Notes: generated by a model not told the origin, from the sequence alone. A DNA stretch of 64,000 nt from an uncultured Prevotellaceae bacterium (GCA_900315565.1 OMZS01000007.1:48678-112677), one strand, 5' to 3'; positions 31,541 through 39,919 are shown, counted from the first letter of the stretch. A program made the numbers and translations.

Positions 31541-33430
31541 TTAGGTTTTCAGTTTCCCTATGTATTCATATAGTTGGCTGTAGAAGGGATGTCGGGTCAT
31601 GGTTTGCACGTCGCCCAGAATGATGAGCTTCATGCGGGCGCGGGTCATGGCCACATTCATGCGGCGCAGGTCGCACAGGAATCCTATCTGCCCTTCGTCG
31701 TTCGAACGGACGAGCGAAATAACGATGATGTCGCGTTCCTGTCCCTGAAATCCATCCACGGTGTTCACACTGATGAGGCGGCGGAAAGGTTTTAGGAATT
31801 CGTTGCGCTTCACCATTTGGCGCAGCAGCTGCACTTGGGCGCGGTAGGGCGAGATGATGCCCACGTCGATGCGCTCGTCGAGAATGCGCTGTTTGCTGAT
31901 GCGCTCGAAATAGTGCTGCAGCACATCGAGGGTCATGCGAGCCTCGGTGCGGTTGATGCGTCCGAACGACTCGCCGACAAACTCCTCGTGCGCCTCGTCG
32001 TCGCTGATGTCTATCCATTCGATGGGCGTGTCGAGGTCGAGCACAGAGCGGTGGCTCACACTAGGAGCACTCTCCACCTGTCCGCCATAGAACCACTGGC
32101 TGGAAAAACGCATGATTTGGTTGTTCATGCGGTATTGTATTTTCAGTAGCGTCACTTCTTCGGGTTTTTGCGCCACGATGCGCTCCATGAGCGTGGTGCC
32201 GAGTCCGGCTTTCAGGGCTGCCAGACTTTTCACCGTGGGAGGCAGCTGGCAGTGGTCGCCCGCCAGAATGACGCGCGAGGCTTTGCGGATGGCTATCCAG
32301 CAGGCTGCCTCCAGGGCTTGTGCGGCCTCGTCGATGAAGAGTGTGGCAAACTTCTGCCCTTGCAGAATGCGGTTGGCACTTCCCACCAGCGTGCAGGCAA
32401 TGACGCGTGCCTCGCTGAACAGCTCGTTGTGGATGCGTATTTCCAGTTCTGTGGCGCGCGAGGTGAGCCGCTCTATTTTCTGGTGGAACGAGTGGTCGCC
32501 GCGCTTACGGTGGTCGCGCAGTTCGCGCATGGCTTTTCGCAGGCTCCACAGTTGCGGATAGTCAGGATGGGCTTCGAAACGGCGCTCGTAGGTGAACGAG
32601 AGCATCTTGTCGTTTACACGTGTGGGATTGCCGATGCGCAGCACGGGAATGCCCCTGTCAACCAGTTTCTCGGAAATCCAATCGACGGCCATGTTGCTTT
32701 GCGCGCACACCAGTACCTGGCTCTCGCGCATGAGCGTCTCGTTGATGGCCTCGACGAGGGTGGTGGTCTTGCCGGTGCCCGGCGGGCCGTGAACAATGCT
32801 CACGTCCTTGGCGCGCAACACACGGTTGACAGCCATCTCCTGAGTGGCGTTGAGATAAGGAAACCGCAGGGTCTGAAACGCAAAGTGCTGCGCTGGCTGA
32901 CGCGAATAGAACAAATCGCGCAGATAAGCCAGCCTGTTGTTGCGCGCGCTGATGACGCGGTCGAGGGCTTCGCGCATGAGGCGGTAGCTGGTTTCGTCGA
33001 AGTAGAGTTGAACACCTAGACTTTCGGCATTCTGAAGTTCTGCCAGCCGGTTGGCATCGGGAACAACAACCACCATACGGTCGCCGTCAACGTAGCTTAC
33101 CGTACACGAGTAGTCGAAAATGCGAATGGTGGGTTGGCTGCCATCGGCAGCAAGAGTTCGGAAAAACCTCACCGTTTTACCGAATTCAAAGTTGTGCTCA
33201 ACATCGGTGTCAGCGGTGCGGTGGATTTCCAGCACCAGCTGGTTGAGCGAGTTGTAATAGCTTTTGCCCTGGCGGAGAGGCCACCAGGCATCGCCACGTT
33301 TCACTTTTCGCGCCACACCCATTTGCTCGGTGAGCTGGCGGAAGGCTTCTTTCTCGGTGTTGTACTCCAGCTCGAGCAGAAGCCGTTGTTGGGTGAGTTG
33401 CTGAATGGCGTTGCCTGAGGGGGTGCTCAT
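31541..33430 (-). CDS. Superfamily 1 helicase, Upf1/IGHMBP2-like
   Basis: The 629-residue product has the SF1B helicase motifs: VHGPPGTGKTTTLVEAI (Walker A, near residue 215), CAQSNMAVDWI (Ia), LFIDEAAQALE (II), LAGDHCQLPPTV (III), IQYRMNNQIM (IV), TVDGFQGQERDIIVISLVRSN (V) and MNVAMTRARMKLIILGD (VI). It would unwind DNA or RNA 5' to 3'. The N-terminal region may hold a beta-barrel domain as in IGHMBP2. Its ATG overlaps the stop of the PfkB kinase gene by 4 bp. Confidence 0.92.
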   Translation of the reverse strand: MSTPSGNAIQQLTQQRLLLELEYNTEKEAFRQLTEQMGVARKVKRGDAWWPLRQGKSYYNSLNQLVLEIHRTADTDVEHNFEFGKTVRFFRTLAADGSQPTIRIFDYSCTVSYVDGDRMVVVVPDANRLAELQNAESLGVQLYFDETSYRLMREALDRVISARNNRLAYLRDLFYSRQPAQHFAFQTLRFPYLNATQEMAVNRVLRAKDVSIVHGPPGTGKTTTLVEAINETLMRESQVLVCAQSNMAVDWISEKLVDRGIPVLRIGNPTRVNDKMLSFTYERRFEAHPDYPQLWSLRKAMRELRDHRKRGDHSFHQKIERLTSRATELEIRIHNELFSEARVIACTLVGSANRILQGQKFATLFIDEAAQALEAACWIAIRKASRVILAGDHCQLPPTVKSLAALKAGLGTTLMERIVAQKPEEVTLLKIQYRMNNQIMRFSSQWFYGGQVESAPSVSHRSVLDLDTPIEWIDISDDEAHEEFVGESFGRINRTEARMTLDVLQHYFERISKQRILDERIDVGIISPYRAQVQLLRQMVKRNEFLKPFRRLISVNTVDGFQGQERDIIVISLVRSNDEGQIGFLCDLRRMNVAMTRARMKLIILGDVQTMTRHPFYSQLYEYIGKLKT

Positions 33431-34302
33431 ACGCTGGCAATGAGTTTCTCTATGTCGTCAATCGAACTGTCGAACGGGCCGCTGTGCTCCAGCTTGAGCG
33501 TACACATGGCGGCGGCAAAGCGGCCGCTCTCGGCGCAGCTCATGCCCTGAGCGCGACAGTAGAGATAGCCGGTGGAGTAGGTGTCGCCGCAGCCTGTGGT
33601 GTCCACCGTGCGGCGGGGCTTGTAGGCAGGTACTTCGTCGAACTGTCCGTCGTGGTATATCACCGAGCCGTAGTCGCCTAGCGTGATGACCACCTCGCGC
33701 ACACCCCACTGGGCTATCTGTCGGGCCACGTCGTGCGGGTCACGGTGGCCGGTGATGGCCTCCATCTCGTATTCGTTGAGTTTCAGAATGTCGGTATAGC
33801 GCAGCACCTCGAGCTTGTCTTTCCAGTCGGTGGCATAAACGTGCTGCTGGCGCACTTCGCGCAGAAAACCTTGCACATCGATGCTCACGCGGCCTTTAGC
33901 GGCCAGACATTTCACCACTTCGGGCGAAAAGTCGTCGGCAAGCAGCGAGCCCAAATGAAACACTTTGGCCTGTAAATGCTCCACCTGGCTGACGGTGAAC
34001 GGGTCGGCCTTGGCCAGCACGCGCTGCTGGCGGTTGTTCATGTTTCGGCCGTATTTGTTCTCAAAGAACACGGTGTTGCGGCTATGGTGGCACACCACGT
34101 CGATGCCCTGCTCGCGCATGTCGCGCACGGCCTTGATGTCTTTTTCGCCCATGGCAGTGACGAGTTGGAAACTCACTTTCTTGGGCAGGTGGTTCATGGC
34201 GTAGGCAAAGTAGAAGGCGGTGCCGCCGTTCATAAACACCTCTGTGTCGGGTGTGATGATTTTGTCGAGCGTAATGTGTCCTATACAACAAATATCTTTC
34301 AT
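33427..34302 (-). CDS. PfkB-family carbohydrate/nucleoside kinase
   Basis: The 291-residue product has the ribokinase-fold signature at the C-terminus: RRTVDTTGCGDTYSTGYLYCRAQG (catalytic Asp in TGCGD; the usual GAGD reads GCGD). Near the N-terminus it has MNGGTAFYFAYAM. It phosphorylates a sugar or nucleoside with ATP; the substrate cannot be told. The ATG at 34302 (MKDICCIGHITLDKI) matches the family start, so the longer frame to 34371 is rejected. It is coupled to the helicase gene and lies 34 bp from the PagL-like gene. Confidence 0.85.
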   Translation of the reverse strand: MKDICCIGHITLDKIITPDTEVFMNGGTAFYFAYAMNHLPKKVSFQLVTAMGEKDIKAVRDMREQGIDVVCHHSRNTVFFENKYGRNMNNRQQRVLAKADPFTVSQVEHLQAKVFHLGSLLADDFSPEVVKCLAAKGRVSIDVQGFLREVRQQHVYATDWKDKLEVLRYTDILKLNEYEMEAITGHRDPHDVARQIAQWGVREVVITLGDYGSVIYHDGQFDEVPAYKPRRTVDTTGCGDTYSTGYLYCRAQGMSCAESGRFAAAMCTLKLEHSGPFDSSIDDIEKLIASV

Positions 34303-34336
34303 AAGTCTTGTCTGCTTAGAGAGTGAATAGTTGATA

Positions 34337-35584
34337 TTATTTGTTTTTTCCAAGCCTGATGCCGAGGCCAAGCATCAGGTGGTTGGGGTTTTTGAAGTTG
34401 GCCAGGCTGTAGCCGATATGAATAAACGACCATCGGTTGAGCTTTGTTTTCAGGGCCAGCACCTCATACCATCCGCCCAAATGGCCTTTGGCATGAACCA
34501 CATTATGGCCGATGCCGAAATTAATGGTAAAGTAGGGCATGACAAACTCAACACGGCCTGACAGTCCTATAGCAGTCTGCTGCCAGGTGGTCGGGTACTC
34601 TATCACGTTCTTGAATTCGTCGTAGGTGATGTTGGCACTATGGTCGTAGAGCACATCTACCGATGCGCCTACGTTGAATTGAGGACTGATGATGGCCATA
34701 GGATTGATATTGGCTCCGGCCACTCCAAATTTGGCTGGCACGTCGCTCACTCCGTCAACTCCAAGAAACGCCATGCGTTTCCACGAGCCAAACAGCACCA
34801 CATCGGTGTGGACTTTAAGATTGGAAATGAAAGAGGAGAGGGGAGAGAGGAATGTTCTCTTTTTCCCTTCCTCTGTTGGGTTCTTCTTTCCTGTCAAAGC
34901 ATCATTTCTCTCTTCACTTTCCACTCTTCTCTCTCCTCTCTCCTCGTCATTCCCTCTGCCAAGATAGCACACCACCCCGGCTTTTAGTCCTGCCACGTTG
35001 AGTCCGCCATTGGGCAGTTTTGTGTTGCCGTTGGAGAAGTGAGAGAGTGTGAAGCCAGCATTGAAGTCAACATAGCGATTGAGTCGCCACTTGAGGTAGA
35101 AGTCGGCATCGAGATAGGCCGTCACCCGCGAGCCAATGACACGGTTGTCGGGATTGGTCTGGGCATCGTAAGGCTTCCAGCCGAAAGTGAGACCAAAATT
35201 CCATTCGTAGTTCAGGGCCAGTCGCCGGCTGAACGATTTGATAGTGGCTCCTTGGTAAATAAAAGCCGAGAACGGATTGCCCAACTGAGGATTGAAGTTG
35301 TGGAGGGCTACACCCACGCCCTGATAAGCTCCTTTGAAGATGCGCCCCTGCTGCGTTTCGGGCGATTTCATGAATCCGTACTTCAGCCGCGCCGAGAAAG
35401 CGTGGTTCATGGTGCGCATTTCGGGATTGTCGCCCTTCAGATAGATGTGGGTGTGCAAAATGGCCGACGGCAGCACCTCGGCTTCCACGCGGTGAAAGAT
35501 GCTGTCGCCCTCAGCGTGAGCCGCGGCGCAAAGCAGCAAAAGGGCTGCAAAAAGTGTCATTTTGCGAATCATAAAGGAGTGCAT
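34337..35584 (-). CDS. PagL-like lipid A deacylase (acyloxyacyl hydrolase family) with in-frame low-complexity insert
   Basis: The 415-residue product has a signal peptide (LFAALLLLCAAAHAEG) and beta-barrel strands. The PagL catalytic pair appears in FTLSHFSNGNTKLPNGG (H182, S184, as in the HxSN motif of PagL). PagL removes the 3-O acyl chain of lipid A in the outer membrane. The protein is longer than typical PagL. Residues about 211-256 (DEERGERRVESEERN..KKNPTEEGKKRTFLSPLSS) are highly charged, fall between barrel strands and are encoded by GA/CT-rich repeat DNA. A promoter (TACCTTTG, 35601-35608) precedes it. Confidence 0.72.
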   Translation of the reverse strand: MHSFMIRKMTLFAALLLLCAAAHAEGDSIFHRVEAEVLPSAILHTHIYLKGDNPEMRTMNHAFSARLKYGFMKSPETQQGRIFKGAYQGVGVALHNFNPQLGNPFSAFIYQGATIKSFSRRLALNYEWNFGLTFGWKPYDAQTNPDNRVIGSRVTAYLDADFYLKWRLNRYVDFNAGFTLSHFSNGNTKLPNGGLNVAGLKAGVVCYLGRGNDEERGERRVESEERNDALTGKKNPTEEGKKRTFLSPLSSFISNLKVHTDVVLFGSWKRMAFLGVDGVSDVPAKFGVAGANINPMAIISPQFNVGASVDVLYDHSANITYDEFKNVIEYPTTWQQTAIGLSGRVEFVMPYFTINFGIGHNVVHAKGHLGGWYEVLALKTKLNRWSFIHIGYSLANFKNPNHLMLGLGIRLGKNK

Positions 35585-35600
35585 GGTTTGAAAAACGTGA

Positions 35601-35608
35601 CAAAGGTA
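35601..35608 (-). promoter_or_regulatory. -7 element of the PagL-like gene
   Basis: Minus-strand TACCTTTG lies 17 bp upstream of the ATG at 35584, next to the tandem repeats. Confidence 0.5.
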
Positions 35609-35609
35609 C

Positions 35610-35781
35610 GATTAAGCGAGCAAAAAACCAAGAAAAACTTGGTTTTTTCGAGCGATAGTACCTTCGGCGCAGCCAAAGTCCGATGAAGCGAGCAAAAAAC
35701 CAAGAAAAACTTGGTTTTTTCGAGCGTGAGTACCTTCGGCGCAGCCAAAGTCTGATGAAGCGAGCAAAAAACCAAGAATCT
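35610..35781. repeat. 72-bp tandem repeat, 2.4 copies, each full copy containing a terminator-like hairpin
   Basis: Units begin at 35610, 35682 and 35754. Each full unit has AAAAAACCAAG-AAAAA-CTTGGTTTTTT (first at 35622-35648) and the word TACCTTCGGCGCAGCCAAAG. The array fills the divergent gap between the PagL-like and BASS transporter genes and would insulate both promoters. Confidence 0.9.
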
Positions 35782-35792
35782 TTCTACTAAAA

Positions 35793-35824
35793 TTTGCACA
35801 TCAAACGAAGAATACTTAATTTTG
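35793..35824 (+). promoter_or_regulatory. Promoter of the BASS-type transporter gene
   Basis: TTTG (35793-35796), 20-bp spacer, TAATTTTG (35817-35824): a consensus match. The ATG at 35831 is six bases on, so the mRNA should be leaderless or nearly so. Confidence 0.75.
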
Positions 35825-35830
35825 CAGCCA

Positions 35831-36811
35831 ATGAAAGAACTTCTGAAAAACTGGACGCTCCCAGTGGCGATGCTCACCGGAACGCTGCTCTACTTGCTTT
35901 TTGCCTTCACTCCTGCGCTGAGTGGAGCAGCAGAAGTGATGGAGCCTTTTTTCGACACCATACTGCCTTGGTTCATGTTCCTCATTTTGCTGGTGACATT
36001 CTGTAAAGTGGATTACCACAAACTGCGACCCGTGGGCTGGCATCTTTGGGTGGGACTGTTTCAGGTGCTGTTCATTGCCATTGTGGTGGTACTTATCTTG
36101 GGATTTGGCATGAAAGGCGAGCGGTTGATTTTGGCCGAAGCCATGCTCTGCTGCATCATCGGCCCGGGCGCGGCAGCAGCTCCTGTAGTGACGGTGAAAC
36201 TGGGTGGCAACCTTGAGTCGATGACCACCTATACGTTTATCTCCAATTTCATTACTGCCACGCTGGTGCCTGTGGTGTTTCCTCTCATCGACACCGACAT
36301 CCACATGTCGTTCCTCTCCTCTTTTCTGCTTATACTTTATAAGGTGTGCCTCATTCTGGTGCTTCCCATGCTGCTGGCCTACATTGTCAAGCACCGCATG
36401 CACCGGCTGCACAGCTGGATTATTGGTATTAAAGACCTCTCTTATTACCTTTGGGCCATCTCGCTGGCTATCGTCACGGGTACCACGGTGCGCAACATTG
36501 TGAATGCCGAAACCAGTGTGGCCTTTCTGTTGCTCATCGCCCTGCTCGGACTGGTGCTCTGTGTGATTCAGTTTGCCGTGGGACGCTACATCGGCCATTT
36601 CTTCAATGCCGTGGTCAACGCGGGTCAGGCACTTGGACAGAAAAACACCACCTTTGCCATCTGGATTTCGTATATGTATCTCAATCCTCTCTCATCGGTA
36701 GGTCCAGGCTGCTACATTTTGTGGCAGAACATCGTCAACAGTGTGGAATTGTGGCAACACCGGAAAAGTGAGGAAGCAGCGAAAGAAATCAAATCAAACG
36801 TAAGAAGCTAG
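35831..36811 (+). CDS. BASS (bile acid:sodium symporter)-type membrane transporter
   Basis: The 326-residue product has about nine to ten membrane helices (PVAMLTGTLLYLLFAF, ILPWFMFLILLVTF, GLFQVLFIAIVVVLILGF, ILYKVCLILVLPMLLAYIV and others). The segment AMLCCIIGPGAAAAPVVTVKLGGNLE and the late NTTFAIWISYMYLNPLSSVGP recall the crossing-helix motifs of the BASS/SBF family, which carry organic anions with sodium. AEC-type permease is the main alternative. Substrate is unknown. The upstream TTG is ignored in favour of the ATG at 35831. Confidence 0.65.
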   Translation: MKELLKNWTLPVAMLTGTLLYLLFAFTPALSGAAEVMEPFFDTILPWFMFLILLVTFCKVDYHKLRPVGWHLWVGLFQVLFIAIVVVLILGFGMKGERLILAEAMLCCIIGPGAAAAPVVTVKLGGNLESMTTYTFISNFITATLVPVVFPLIDTDIHMSFLSSFLLILYKVCLILVLPMLLAYIVKHRMHRLHSWIIGIKDLSYYLWAISLAIVTGTTVRNIVNAETSVAFLLLIALLGLVLCVIQFAVGRYIGHFFNAVVNAGQALGQKNTTFAIWISYMYLNPLSSVGPGCYILWQNIVNSVELWQHRKSEEAAKEIKSNVRS

Positions 36812-36818
36812 CATTAGT

Positions 36819-36869
36819 ATGAAAAAAGGAATAGTATTGTTGGCCGCCATATTTGCATCTAAATCTTAA
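36819..36869 (+). pseudogene. 16-residue signal-peptide-like ORF
   Basis: The frame reads MKKGIVLLAAIFASKS then TAA, eight bases before the xpt start. It resembles a bacterial signal peptide with no mature part. It may be a remnant, a leader peptide for xpt, or chance. A near-consensus -7 (CATATTTG) lies within it, so xpt may be transcribed from inside this ORF. Confidence 0.3.
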
Positions 36870-36876
36870 ATAGAAT

Positions 36877-37455
36877 ATGAATTTTCTCGAATCAAAAATT
36901 CTGAGCGATGGAGTTATCAGGCAAGGCAACATCCTGAAGATTGACAACTTCCTGAACCATCAGATTGACATCCGAATCATACGCCAGATAGCCCAGGAGC
37001 TGAAGCGGCGTTTCTCTGACGTGGTTGTGGACAAGGTGCTGACCATCGAAGCCAGCGGCATTGCCATTGCCACGATGTTGGGCCACTTGTATGATGTGCC
37101 GGTGGTGTTTGCCAAGAAAAGTGAAACGGCCAACAGCACAGACGACAAATATGTGGCGCAGGCTTACTCGTTCACCCACAAGCAGATGAACAGTGTGTTT
37201 GTGTCGAAACCCTATCTGAACGCTTCTGAACGGGTACTGATAGTAGATGACTTCCTGGCTGACGGGCAGGCTGTTCACGCGCTTATCAACATTGTGCATC
37301 AGGCTGGTGGCGAGGTGGCTGGCATCGGCATTGCTGTGGAAAAGGGACAGCAGAAGGGTGGCAGGCTGCTGCGTGAGGAAGGCTACCGTCTGGAGTCGAT
37401 TGCCATCATTGAGGAGATGGACTGGGTGAAACAGACCATTCGTTTCCGCGAGTAG
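36877..37455 (+). CDS. xpt: Xanthine phosphoribosyltransferase
   Basis: The 192-residue product salvages xanthine to XMP using PRPP. It shows TIEASGIAIATMLGHLYDVPVVFAKK, SVFVSKPYLNASERVLIVDDFLADGQA (PRPP-binding loop) and ESIAIIEEMDWVKQTIRFRE, matching Gram-positive Xpt. The length is standard. No purine riboswitch fold is evident in the short leader. Confidence 0.93.
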   Translation: MNFLESKILSDGVIRQGNILKIDNFLNHQIDIRIIRQIAQELKRRFSDVVVDKVLTIEASGIAIATMLGHLYDVPVVFAKKSETANSTDDKYVAQAYSFTHKQMNSVFVSKPYLNASERVLIVDDFLADGQAVHALINIVHQAGGEVAGIGIAVEKGQQKGGRLLREEGYRLESIAIIEEMDWVKQTIRFRE

Positions 37456-37523
37456 CTGATAGCTGTTTGAAAGGGATGAAACGTCCCGTTAACAAATCTA
37501 TAAGTAAAAAAACAGACATGATT

Positions 37524-38429
37524 ATGAAAAGATTTCTTACTGCCATGGTGCTTGTGTTGGCATCGTTAGGCATTCAAGCACAACTCTTGTATAAAATTTC
37601 GGGAAACGGGCTGCAGTCGCCCTCATACATTGTGGGCACCTACCACCTTGCCCCTGTTTCGTTCGTCGATTCCATCCCTGGCATCCGGCAGGCAATGGCT
37701 GACACTCAGCAGACCTACGGCGAATTGATTATGGAAGAACTGATGGCTCCCGACAGTCTGGCCGTCATGCAGAAGGCCATGCTGATGCCCGATGGCATGA
37801 CACTCGACAAACTGCTGACAGCCGATGAGATGACCCGCCTGAATGCTTACATGAAAGGACTCATAGGCATGGACATGACCAACCCGATGATAGCCCAACA
37901 AATGGGGAAGATGACACCAGCGGCTCTTAACACCACGCTGTCGGTGCTCAACTTTATAAAGAAGACCGGCAGGTTTGACGTGCAAAATGGTTTCGACAAC
38001 TACTTCCAGAAAGAGGCTTATGCCAAGGGTAAAGGAGTGGGCGGACTGGAGACAATGGCTTTCCAGATGGATGTTCTCTTTAAGAGTCAGACCCTGGAGC
38101 GACAGAAAGAGCTGCTGATGTGTCAGGTGGACAATGCCGCTTTCATGGATGAGATGGCAGAAGGAGTGATTCGTGCTTTCTATTCTCAGGACCTCGAAGC
38201 CATCAAAGAGGCTATGGATGCAAAGCTTCACAACAGTTGCGACAGTACTCCCGAGGAAGAGGACAACCTGATCTACAAGCGCAATGCCGACTGGCTCACC
38301 AAGATGCCCGCCCTCATGGCCCAGAAACCCACTCTTTTTGCCGTAGGTGCCGGACACTTGCCTGGCCATAGGGGCGTCATCCACCTCCTGCGTCAAGCTG
38401 GATATACGGTAGAAGGAGTCGTCAAATAG
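37524..38429 (+). CDS. TraB/GumN family secreted protein
   Basis: The 301-residue product has a signal peptide (MKRFLTAMVLVLASLGIQAQ) and the TraB/GumN (PF01963-type) pattern: SYIVGTYHLAP near the N-terminus (GTxH), KGVGGLETMAFQMD in the middle, and PTLFAVGAGHLPGHRGVIHLLRQAGYTVEGV at the end (GAGHLxG). The conserved His/Glu motifs suggest a metal-dependent hydrolase related to Tiki-type proteases; the substrate is unknown. The ATG at 37524 is chosen over upstream in-frame ATGs (37467, 37518) because it starts the signal peptide. Confidence 0.85.
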   Translation: MKRFLTAMVLVLASLGIQAQLLYKISGNGLQSPSYIVGTYHLAPVSFVDSIPGIRQAMADTQQTYGELIMEELMAPDSLAVMQKAMLMPDGMTLDKLLTADEMTRLNAYMKGLIGMDMTNPMIAQQMGKMTPAALNTTLSVLNFIKKTGRFDVQNGFDNYFQKEAYAKGKGVGGLETMAFQMDVLFKSQTLERQKELLMCQVDNAAFMDEMAEGVIRAFYSQDLEAIKEAMDAKLHNSCDSTPEEEDNLIYKRNADWLTKMPALMAQKPTLFAVGAGHLPGHRGVIHLLRQAGYTVEGVVK

Positions 38430-38521
38430 CAATTCCCGCTATCCGCTAAAAGTTGGAAATCCGCTGACCCGAAATCACCAAACCGTTAATAAGTGTTTGA
38501 TTTTGTACACCCAAGTAACAC

Positions 38522-38571
38522 CAAAAAGAACGAAGTACGCTGTATCTTATTGATATTCAGCGCACTTCGTT
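38522..38571. terminator. Hairpin terminator between the TraB gene and tRNA-Leu
   Basis: AACGAAGTACGCTG pairs with CAGCGCACTTCGTT (one mismatch). T-rich stretches lie on both sides, so it can serve the tRNA on the minus strand and the TraB gene on the plus strand. Confidence 0.75.
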
Positions 38572-38581
38572 TTGTTTTGAG

Positions 38582-38663
38582 TACCCAGACCCGGGGTCGA
38601 ACCGGGACGCCTTGCGGCATTGGTGTTTGAGACCAACGCGTCTACCAATTCCGCCATCTGGGC
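38582..38663 (-). tRNA. tRNA-Leu (anticodon CAA)
   Basis: Minus strand: acceptor GCCCAGA/TCTGGGT, D-arm GGCGGAATTGGTAGACGC, anticodon stem-loop TTGGT-CTCAAAC-ACCAA, a short variable arm and T-arm CCCGGTTCGACCCCGGG. No CCA is encoded after A73, unlike the tRNA-Glu. Confidence 0.93.
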
Positions 38664-38705
38664 AGATGGAATGCTTTTGGCAAGGATGGCTTGCGAAAAA
38701 GACGG

Positions 38706-38736
38706 TGCAAAGGTACACATATTTTTCGAATTTGCA
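38706..38736 (-). promoter_or_regulatory. Promoter of tRNA-Leu
   Basis: Minus strand: TTTG, 19-bp spacer, TACCTTTG (38706-38713), about 43 bp from the tRNA 5' end. Confidence 0.75.
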
Positions 38737-38823
38737 AATTTTTGGAAGAAAAAAGACGAAAAACTTGTGCGTGTCGCAGATTCTGTGTATCTTAGTGCGC
38801 TGATTTGTAAAACGATTTTATTT

Positions 38824-39918
38824 ATGATAGAAACCCACCACGATTATTTCTGTGTGATTCTTGCTGGCGGCAAAGGCCGCCGATTGTGGCCTTGCAGCCG
38901 CGAGCAGCAACCGAAGCAATTTGTTGATTTTTTTGGCACGGGGCGCACCCAGCTTCAGCAGACGTTCGACCGTTTTGCGCGAATCATGCCCATCGAGAAT
39001 ATTTTTGTCAGTACCAACCGTTCTTATGCCCACTACGTGTACGAGCAGCTGCCCGAGCTGCCGTCGGAGAATGTGCTCAGCGAGCCTATCCACCGCAACA
39101 CGGCTCCGAGTGTGGCATGGGCGGCTTACCGCATTTCTCACATCTGTGCTGACGCGAAGGTGATTGTCACTCCCTCCGACCAGGCGGTGTTCAAGGAAGA
39201 GGCCTTTGTGAGCAACGTTCGTGAGTGTTTTGAGATTGTTGGTAAAAACAACTGGGTGATTGCCCTGGGCGTGAAGCCAACGCGTCCGGAGCCTGGCTAT
39301 GGCTACATTCAGCTGGGCGACGAGACGGGCATCAAGGATTTGTACACCATTCAGTCGTTTACCGAGAAGCCCGAGCGCGAGTTTGCCCGTATGTTTATGG
39401 AGAGTGGCGAGTTTTATTGGAACACGGGCATTTTTCTGAGCAACGTGCGCTATCTGGTGGAGTGTCTGCGAAAGGTGCTGCCCGTGGTGTTGCGCAACAT
39501 CGACCAGGAGGGACAGCATGTGACACACGAGGAGGAACTGACTTTTATCGAAGAGAATTTCTCAAAGTTCCCCAATCTTTCGACAGACTATGGCATTTTG
39601 GAACGCTCAGAGAATGTTTATGTTCAGAAAGGTGACTTCGGCTGGGCCGACTTGGGCACCTGGCACTCCATTTACGAGGCATTGAGCCGTGTGGATGACG
39701 ACAATGTGGTGATTGACTCGCGGGTGGTGATGGAGGACTGCAAGAACAACATTGTGAAGCTGCCCAAAAATCATTTGGGCGTGATAAACGGTCTCGACGG
39801 CTATATTGTTGCCGAAAAGGACAATGTGCTGCTGATTTGCAAGAAGGGTGACTCTTCGGCGCTCATCCGTAAATATGTGAGCGAGGTGCAGATACAATAC
39901 GGCGATGACTTTGTTTAG
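38824..39918 (+). CDS. manC: Mannose-1-phosphate guanylyltransferase
   Basis: The 364-residue product makes GDP-mannose from GTP and mannose-1-phosphate for glycan synthesis. It shows FCVILAGGKGRRLWPCSREQQPKQF (nucleotide-binding loop), EPIHRNTAPSVAWAA, VTPSDQAVF, SFTEKPEREFA, FYWNTGIFL and FGWADLGTWHSIYEAL. It is the short form without a fused isomerase domain. The open frame reaches 38620, but that part overlaps the tRNA-Leu gene and its promoter, so ATG 38824 is the start. Confidence 0.93.
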   Translation: MIETHHDYFCVILAGGKGRRLWPCSREQQPKQFVDFFGTGRTQLQQTFDRFARIMPIENIFVSTNRSYAHYVYEQLPELPSENVLSEPIHRNTAPSVAWAAYRISHICADAKVIVTPSDQAVFKEEAFVSNVRECFEIVGKNNWVIALGVKPTRPEPGYGYIQLGDETGIKDLYTIQSFTEKPEREFARMFMESGEFYWNTGIFLSNVRYLVECLRKVLPVVLRNIDQEGQHVTHEEELTFIEENFSKFPNLSTDYGILERSENVYVQKGDFGWADLGTWHSIYEALSRVDDDNVVIDSRVVMEDCKNNIVKLPKNHLGVINGLDGYIVAEKDNVLLICKKGDSSALIRKYVSEVQIQYGDDFV

Positions 39919-39919
39919 G

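Noticed and set aside
35610-35781. Possible CRISPR array
   Set aside because: Units are contiguous 72-bp repeats with no unique spacers and no cas genes nearby.
35569-35877. 102-codon minus-strand frame with repeated FCSLHxTLAAPKVL
   Set aside because: It is a by-product of the 72-bp tandem repeats and crosses two promoters and two terminator hairpins.
38582-38663. tRNA-Leu as integration site
   Set aside because: No integrase or direct repeat of the tRNA 3' end is seen nearby; the only integrase is 22 kb away.
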